Shown here: in pieces, positions 5,839-8,551 of the stretch
Layout of the letters: the number at the start of each line of letters is the position of its first letter
How positions within the stretch are numbered: position 1 is the first letter of the stretch
Assembly (NCBI GenBank): GCA_964512325.1
Contig: CAZEGN010000029.1
Span: 1-8,551, forward strand
Length of the DNA: 8,551 bases
Direction: 5' to 3'
Source: JACQZO01 sp964512325
GTDB lineage: Bacteria; Patescibacteriota; Gracilibacteria; RBG-16-42-10
Program-made: the position numbers and the translations under genes
Notes under the pieces: generated by a model
What the model was told of the DNA's origin: nothing
Databases searched by the model: none
Seen by the model: the letters and a program-made list of their open reading frames with translations, nothing else

Positions 5839-6762
5839 CTACCGCTCTAAAAAGTGTTGGCTAATTTGGTGTGCAATCCGGCGGTTAGCTACCTGATGAG
5901 CGCCGTCATTGAGCATAAATTCAATCATTTCTTTAGAGGCACCGACAAATACATCTTTAGCTTCAGTTGCTCCCCAAGACCTATCTGAAACATACCACTT
6001 TAAAAGCTGATCAAGCGCAGTACCTGCGCCCATAAGGCCATAATCTAAAGCACCGGGAATTCTTTCTGGAACTTTTTGGCAAGCGCATTGGATCGCAAAA
6101 ACTTCTTTTGCAAGTTCTTCTACAAACTTAGTTTCTGCAGCTTCATCACTTTCAGTCTTTTTTACCCAATCTTCAATAATACCGAAACTGACATCACAAC
6201 AGGCTGAATCCTGAAAGATAGCGTGTAGCTCTGGCACATATAAAGCTAAGCCGGTAACGACACGCACAACAGATGCCGCTTTCTGTACTGCCGAAACACG
6301 CTCTACGCCCTTTTTATTTCTGCAACCTCTTATCATTGAGCGAAAAGCAGTCTCTAATTGCTGAAGAGCTAAGTGTTCCGCTTTCGGTTTGTGCAAAACC
6401 AAATACCTATTAGAGCTCTTCTCTCCCTCGATGCCGGAGCAATCAGGCACCAGTAACGGGACAGTGTCCATAGCTAGTATTAGCTTTTGACGTGCTCCCA
6501 CTGTAGCTACTGCCCATCGGGCCTTGGCAGTAGCGATTTCATGGACACGCCCCAAGTTCCCCACTCTACACGCATCAGCCGCTTCTAGTCGTTGCCATAA
6601 GTTTCTTTCTACTTCATCTGGAACTTCTAAAGCAGTAACATTTTCAGTACGAAAAACTTCTACCAAGGCATTGCGCCTGGTCACAGAACTAGAAGCAATG
6701 ACAACACCTTTCCTGCGCCAATTTTCCTGTATTGCGTGTTCCATCACAATAAATTTAGACAC
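5839..6762 (-). CDS. Divergent, enlarged Maf-like nucleotide pyrophosphatase
   Basis: Maf proteins hydrolyse non-canonical or modified nucleoside triphosphates to monophosphates and are linked to septum formation. This protein keeps the order of Maf signatures: IASSSVTRR (residues 22-30, the usual SPRR-type site), the acidic EVPDEVE (46-52), the lysine in ATAKARWAVA (77-86), LAMDTVPLL (96-104, family GADTVV), LHKP (123-126, family GKP), VTGLAL (169-174) and PGALDYGLMGAGTAL (236-250, family AGAYGIQG). At 307 residues it is about 110 longer than normal, with inserts around 105-120, 140-165 and 175-185 and a 50-residue tail. The GTG at 6762 is used; an ATG at codon 7 (6744) is equally plausible. 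Strong divergence means the substrate, or even the activity, may have changed. It is followed by the 213-residue gene. Confidence 0.7.
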   Translation of the reverse strand: MSKFIVMEHAIQENWRRKGVVIASSSVTRRNALVEVFRTENVTALEVPDEVERNLWQRLEAADACRVGNLGRVHEIATAKARWAVATVGARQKLILAMDTVPLLVPDCSGIEGEKSSNRYLVLHKPKAEHLALQQLETAFRSMIRGCRNKKGVERVSAVQKAASVVRVVTGLALYVPELHAIFQDSACCDVSFGIIEDWVKKTESDEAAETKFVEELAKEVFAIQCACQKVPERIPGALDYGLMGAGTALDQLLKWYVSDRSWGATEAKDVFVGASKEMIEFMLNDGAHQVANRRIAHQISQHFLER

Positions 6763-6794
6763 GTGAGTTTAGCATATTCGTTGGAGCACAACAA

Positions 6795-6815
6795 ACGCAC
6801 CTATTCACTGTGCGT
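6795..6815 (-). terminator. Short hairpin between the membrane-protein gene and the Maf-like gene
   Basis: ACGCAC (6795-6800) and GTGCGT (6810-6815) form a six-base stem with a nine-base loop. Read on the minus strand it is followed by TTTGTTGT, a weak T-rich tract, so it could end the transcript of the small membrane protein gene. It could also be an operator ahead of the Maf-like gene. The stem is short and the call is tentative. Confidence 0.3.
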
Positions 6816-6921
6816 ATCATGCCTATTTGTCTTCGAAAAGAGCTCAGTGAGGAAAACCTTTATTTGGTTGTAACAACACTTTTAAGCAAGAAAAACAGAC
6901 CGAGTTATTTATTAGTAGCAC

Positions 6922-7254
6922 TTAGCCAATCTTACGTTTTCTTACGACCAGATACTTTTTTCTATTTCTCCCGACATACTGATGATAATAAAAATGCCGA
7001 TGCTCGTGATGGCCTTCACTACTGAGACGCGACAAGTTTCCATCAGGCAAATAGAGACAAAACAAGCCGAGCAGTAGACCAGCAAGCGCACTCAATGTGG
7101 GATGGGCTGGTATTAAAAACTCATCAGTTAAATGCCATATTCCTCTCCATACCAACACAACTCCAATCACAATGAGAATATCACTAACAAATCCCTTTCT
7201 TAATTTGAATGAGATACTTCGTTTGTGTGATATTTCTTTTCTTTTTAGCTTCAC
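6922..7254 (-). CDS. Small two-helix membrane protein with a His-rich, basic tail
   Basis: This is a conserved-looking hypothetical inner-membrane protein; I cannot name a function. From the GTG at 7254 it has 110 residues. A basic N-terminus (KLKRKE, KRS, KLRK) precedes a first membrane helix, DILIVIGVVLVWRGIWHLT. After a short DEFLIPAHP turn comes a second helix, TLSALAGLLLGLFCLYLPD. The tail has HHEHRHFYYHQ and ends with RNRKKYLVVRKRKIG. The frame extends to a TTG at 7290, but a TATACT -10-like box at 7279-7284 would put transcription start downstream of that codon, so I prefer the GTG. The WRGIWHLTDEFLIP signature resembles small membrane proteins I associate with Patescibacteria, a memory-based impression. 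Both ends of the protein are positively charged, so a helical hairpin with cytoplasmic termini is likely. Confidence 0.7.
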   Translation of the reverse strand: MKLKRKEISHKRSISFKLRKGFVSDILIVIGVVLVWRGIWHLTDEFLIPAHPTLSALAGLLLGLFCLYLPDGNLSRLSSEGHHEHRHFYYHQYVGRNRKKYLVVRKRKIG

Positions 7255-7411
7255 GCCGATTAAGTTACATATCACTACAGTATAACACAACTGCGCCCCT
7301 TATTTCTATTTCACCTCACAAAAGACCCAATAATATTCCTAACTTCGTCAAACGAGCTCAGTTTCATTTCTCACACTAGAGTGCTAATAATGAATCACTT
7401 GAAATATTTTT

Positions 7412-8059
7412 GTGAATTTTATTACTCAAATTACCCAGTGGCTCTTTAATTTAGCTGACAAGGTGCCATTAGAGATATTTGTTGGTTTTGGCGCATTTTT
7501 GGAAGAAGTAATAGCACCGATCCCCTCACCGTCACTTTTAACCCTGGCAGGCTCTATTGCTGAGACACAAAAACTGCCACTACTTACCTTATTATGGCTG
7601 GCCGTTTTAGGAGCCGTAGGAAAAGTGTTTGGCTCATGGATACTCTATTACCTGGGAGATAAAGGTGAGGATATTATTTTGAAAAAGTGGGGACGTTTTT
7701 TTGGCGTAAGCCACAAGCATGTTGAAAGTTTTGGGAAAAGATTTCACAAAGGCCACAAGGACATTTTGGTATTAACAACCATTCGAGCCCTCCCTATTAT
7801 TCCCAGCGCTCCAGTATCTATCGTTTGTGGCGTTATCAAATTGAACTTAAAAGTCTATTTGCTTGGTACATTTTTGGGCAATATTCCCCGCAATCTTATC
7901 TTTATGTACTTTGGCTATAGTGGGGTACAAGTATTTACCAATCTCATTAACAACATCGATCAAACGGAATCCCTAGTCCAAATCGCTATCTTTCTGGCCC
8001 TTGGTTTGCTTATTGTTTGGACTTACTGGAAGCGCCGAAAAATGAATCATAACGATTAA
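7412..8059 (+). CDS. DedA family (VTT domain) membrane protein
   Basis: DedA/VTT-domain proteins are polytopic inner-membrane proteins; some members move phospholipids or undecaprenyl phosphate across the membrane and support envelope homeostasis. This 215-residue protein has the usual length and landmarks: AFLEEVIAPIPSPSLLTLAG (residues 28-47, the re-entrant acidic/proline motif), GKVFGSWILYYLGDKGED (70-87), the conserved arginine/proline motif TTIRALPIIPSAPVSIVCG (122-140) and LGNIPRNLIFMYFGYSGV (154-171). A last membrane helix lies at about 189-206 before a basic tail (WKRRK). It starts with GTG; the in-frame TGA at 7400-7402 leaves no better start, and there is no Shine-Dalgarno sequence. 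Its stop overlaps that of the convergent last gene by four bases. Subfamily and cargo are not readable from sequence. Confidence 0.9.
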   Translation: MNFITQITQWLFNLADKVPLEIFVGFGAFLEEVIAPIPSPSLLTLAGSIAETQKLPLLTLLWLAVLGAVGKVFGSWILYYLGDKGEDIILKKWGRFFGVSHKHVESFGKRFHKGHKDILVLTTIRALPIIPSAPVSIVCGVIKLNLKVYLLGTFLGNIPRNLIFMYFGYSGVQVFTNLINNIDQTESLVQIAIFLALGLLIVWTYWKRRKMNHND

Positions 8060-8445
8060 CGAGATTCAAAACCGATCTCAACTTCATCGTAAGTATTGCC
8101 ACGATTATCATGAGCAGTGCCAGACACATAGTGCAGATGCAATTCTCCTTGTTCTTCGCGTTCCATGGCACGGACAACTGAATCTGGAAGCTGATACTCA
8201 TAAGTTCCTCTCGGCAAGATCATAAATGTCCATTGATTGGCAATACAACCCCGTACAACTTCAGTAGTGAGAACGGAACGCCAAGGCATTAGTGGAGCGC
8301 AGCTATAATTAATGGCGCAAAAGTTGCCGTTAAAATCACAATTCATGCGGTTCGCTGTATGTGCAAACGGTCCAGAACCAGTATTAGGGTCAATGTCGGT
8401 AATATTGATATAAGCCGGGTAGGGACTGTGATTTGCGAAAACCAC
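8056..8445 (-). CDS. Cys-containing, probably extracytoplasmic protein with a damaged 5' end
   Basis: No family recognised. From the GTG at 8445 the frame encodes 129 residues, mainly beta-strand-like, with four cysteines (NCDFNGNFC, NYSCAP, VRGC) that suggest disulfides outside the cytoplasm, although no signal peptide is present. The 20 codons upstream of the GTG are open and look like the same kind of protein (VPNVTVSTRTLSVGN). They run back to a TGA at 8506-8508, inside the terminal inverted repeat. Upstream of that TGA the same frame is open again to the contig edge (QVLLGGAFNP). So the true N-terminus is probably missing, interrupted or fused, and the GTG may not be the native start. 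Possible readings are a truncated pseudogene, a gene interrupted by the repeat, or a short intact gene. Confidence 0.55.
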   Translation of the reverse strand: MVFANHSPYPAYINITDIDPNTGSGPFAHTANRMNCDFNGNFCAINYSCAPLMPWRSVLTTEVVRGCIANQWTFMILPRGTYEYQLPDSVVRAMEREEQGELHLHYVSGTAHDNRGNTYDEVEIGFESR

Positions 8446-8498
8446 CTGCCTGTTTCCAACTGAAAGAGTACGGGTAGAAACAGTTACATTCGGTACAG

Positions 8499-8550
8499 GG
8501 AGAATTCAAGGATTAAACGCGCCACCCAGTAAAACTTGGTGAGGAGTGAG
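8499..8550 (-). repeat. Right copy of the 52-bp exact inverted repeat
   Basis: The reverse complement matches bases 1-52 without mismatch; one further base (8551) continues past the left copy's edge. On the minus strand the repeat leads straight into the open frame of the Cys-containing protein and carries a TGA (8506-8508) in that frame. Both copies therefore point inward and enclose the entire 8.5-kb set of housekeeping genes, which argues against the interval being a simple transposon. Confidence 0.95.
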
Positions 8551-8551
8551 G

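Noticed and set aside
6810..7025. Open frame of 71 codons on the + strand
   Set aside because: It runs over the 3' end of the small membrane protein gene on the other strand and resembles no known protein.
7379..7387. GAGTGCTAA, an exact half of the CIRCE (HrcA) operator, upstream of the DedA gene
   Set aside because: The partner half-site nine bases upstream matches only about four of nine positions. A single 9-mer is not rare enough in a window of this size, and a DedA gene is not a usual HrcA target.
1..8551. TGA read as glycine (genetic code 25)
   Set aside because: RlmD, GntK, DedA, the GIY-YIG protein and others are complete under the standard code with no internal TGA. Only the frame in the terminal repeat would benefit.
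1..8551. The contig as one large transposon or linear plasmid with terminal inverted repeats
   Set aside because: There is no transposase, integrase or replication gene, and the content is housekeeping, including a tRNA gene. The repeats more likely mark assembly breaks at a repeated sequence.
1..8551. CRISPR array or prophage
   Set aside because: There are no regularly spaced direct repeats with unique spacers, and no phage structural or integrase genes.

Overview
The window is probably a complete metagenomic contig from an uncultivated bacterium. It holds compact, mostly housekeeping genes: ten protein genes, one tRNA and several hairpin repeats. My best guess at the lineage is Patescibacteria/CPR. 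The reasons are very short intergenic gaps, no Shine-Dalgarno sequence in front of any gene, a DedA protein and a small two-helix membrane protein whose wording looks CPR-like to me, a one-domain-short pyruvate kinase, and AT-rich inverted tandem repeats. This is an inference from style. No marker gene here proves it, and a small-genome proteobacterium cannot be excluded.

Left part (1-3161). The first 52 bases are an exact inverted copy of bases 8499-8550. Then come gluconokinase (gntK, +) and, converging on it with an 18-base overlap, a HAD-type hydrolase (-). Its catalytic motifs appear in permuted order: the DxD nucleophile motif lies at the C-terminus. A 23S rRNA m5U methyltransferase of the RlmD/RlmCD type (+) follows behind a good sigma-70 promoter.

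Middle (3162-5159). A pair of REP-like palindromes in inverted orientation separates rlmD from a convergent small GIY-YIG nuclease gene (-). After a 176-base divergent spacer with a perfect 11-bp hairpin lies a pyruvate kinase of only 326 residues (+), without the usual C-terminal domain. A striking heptamer-based hairpin sits just after its stop codon. Then comes tRNA-Glu(TTC) with its own promoter, an encoded CCA and a hairpin overlapping the CCA.

Right part (5160-8551). Three minus-strand genes follow in the order small membrane protein, divergent Maf-like nucleotide pyrophosphatase, and an unrecognised 213-residue protein. A DedA family membrane protein (+) follows. The last gene (-) encodes a Cys-containing protein that is probably exported. 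Its reading frame stays open upstream of the only usable start codon until it meets a TGA inside the terminal inverted repeat, so its 5' end looks broken or displaced.

GntK feeds gluconate into the pentose phosphate/Entner-Doudoroff route and pyruvate kinase makes ATP at the end of glycolysis. RlmD and tRNA-Glu serve translation, and Maf and the HAD protein are probable small-molecule housecleaning enzymes. No prophage, CRISPR array or transposase is visible. The most unusual items are the permuted HAD protein, the contig-bounding inverted repeats with the broken gene, and the REP/GIY-YIG pair.
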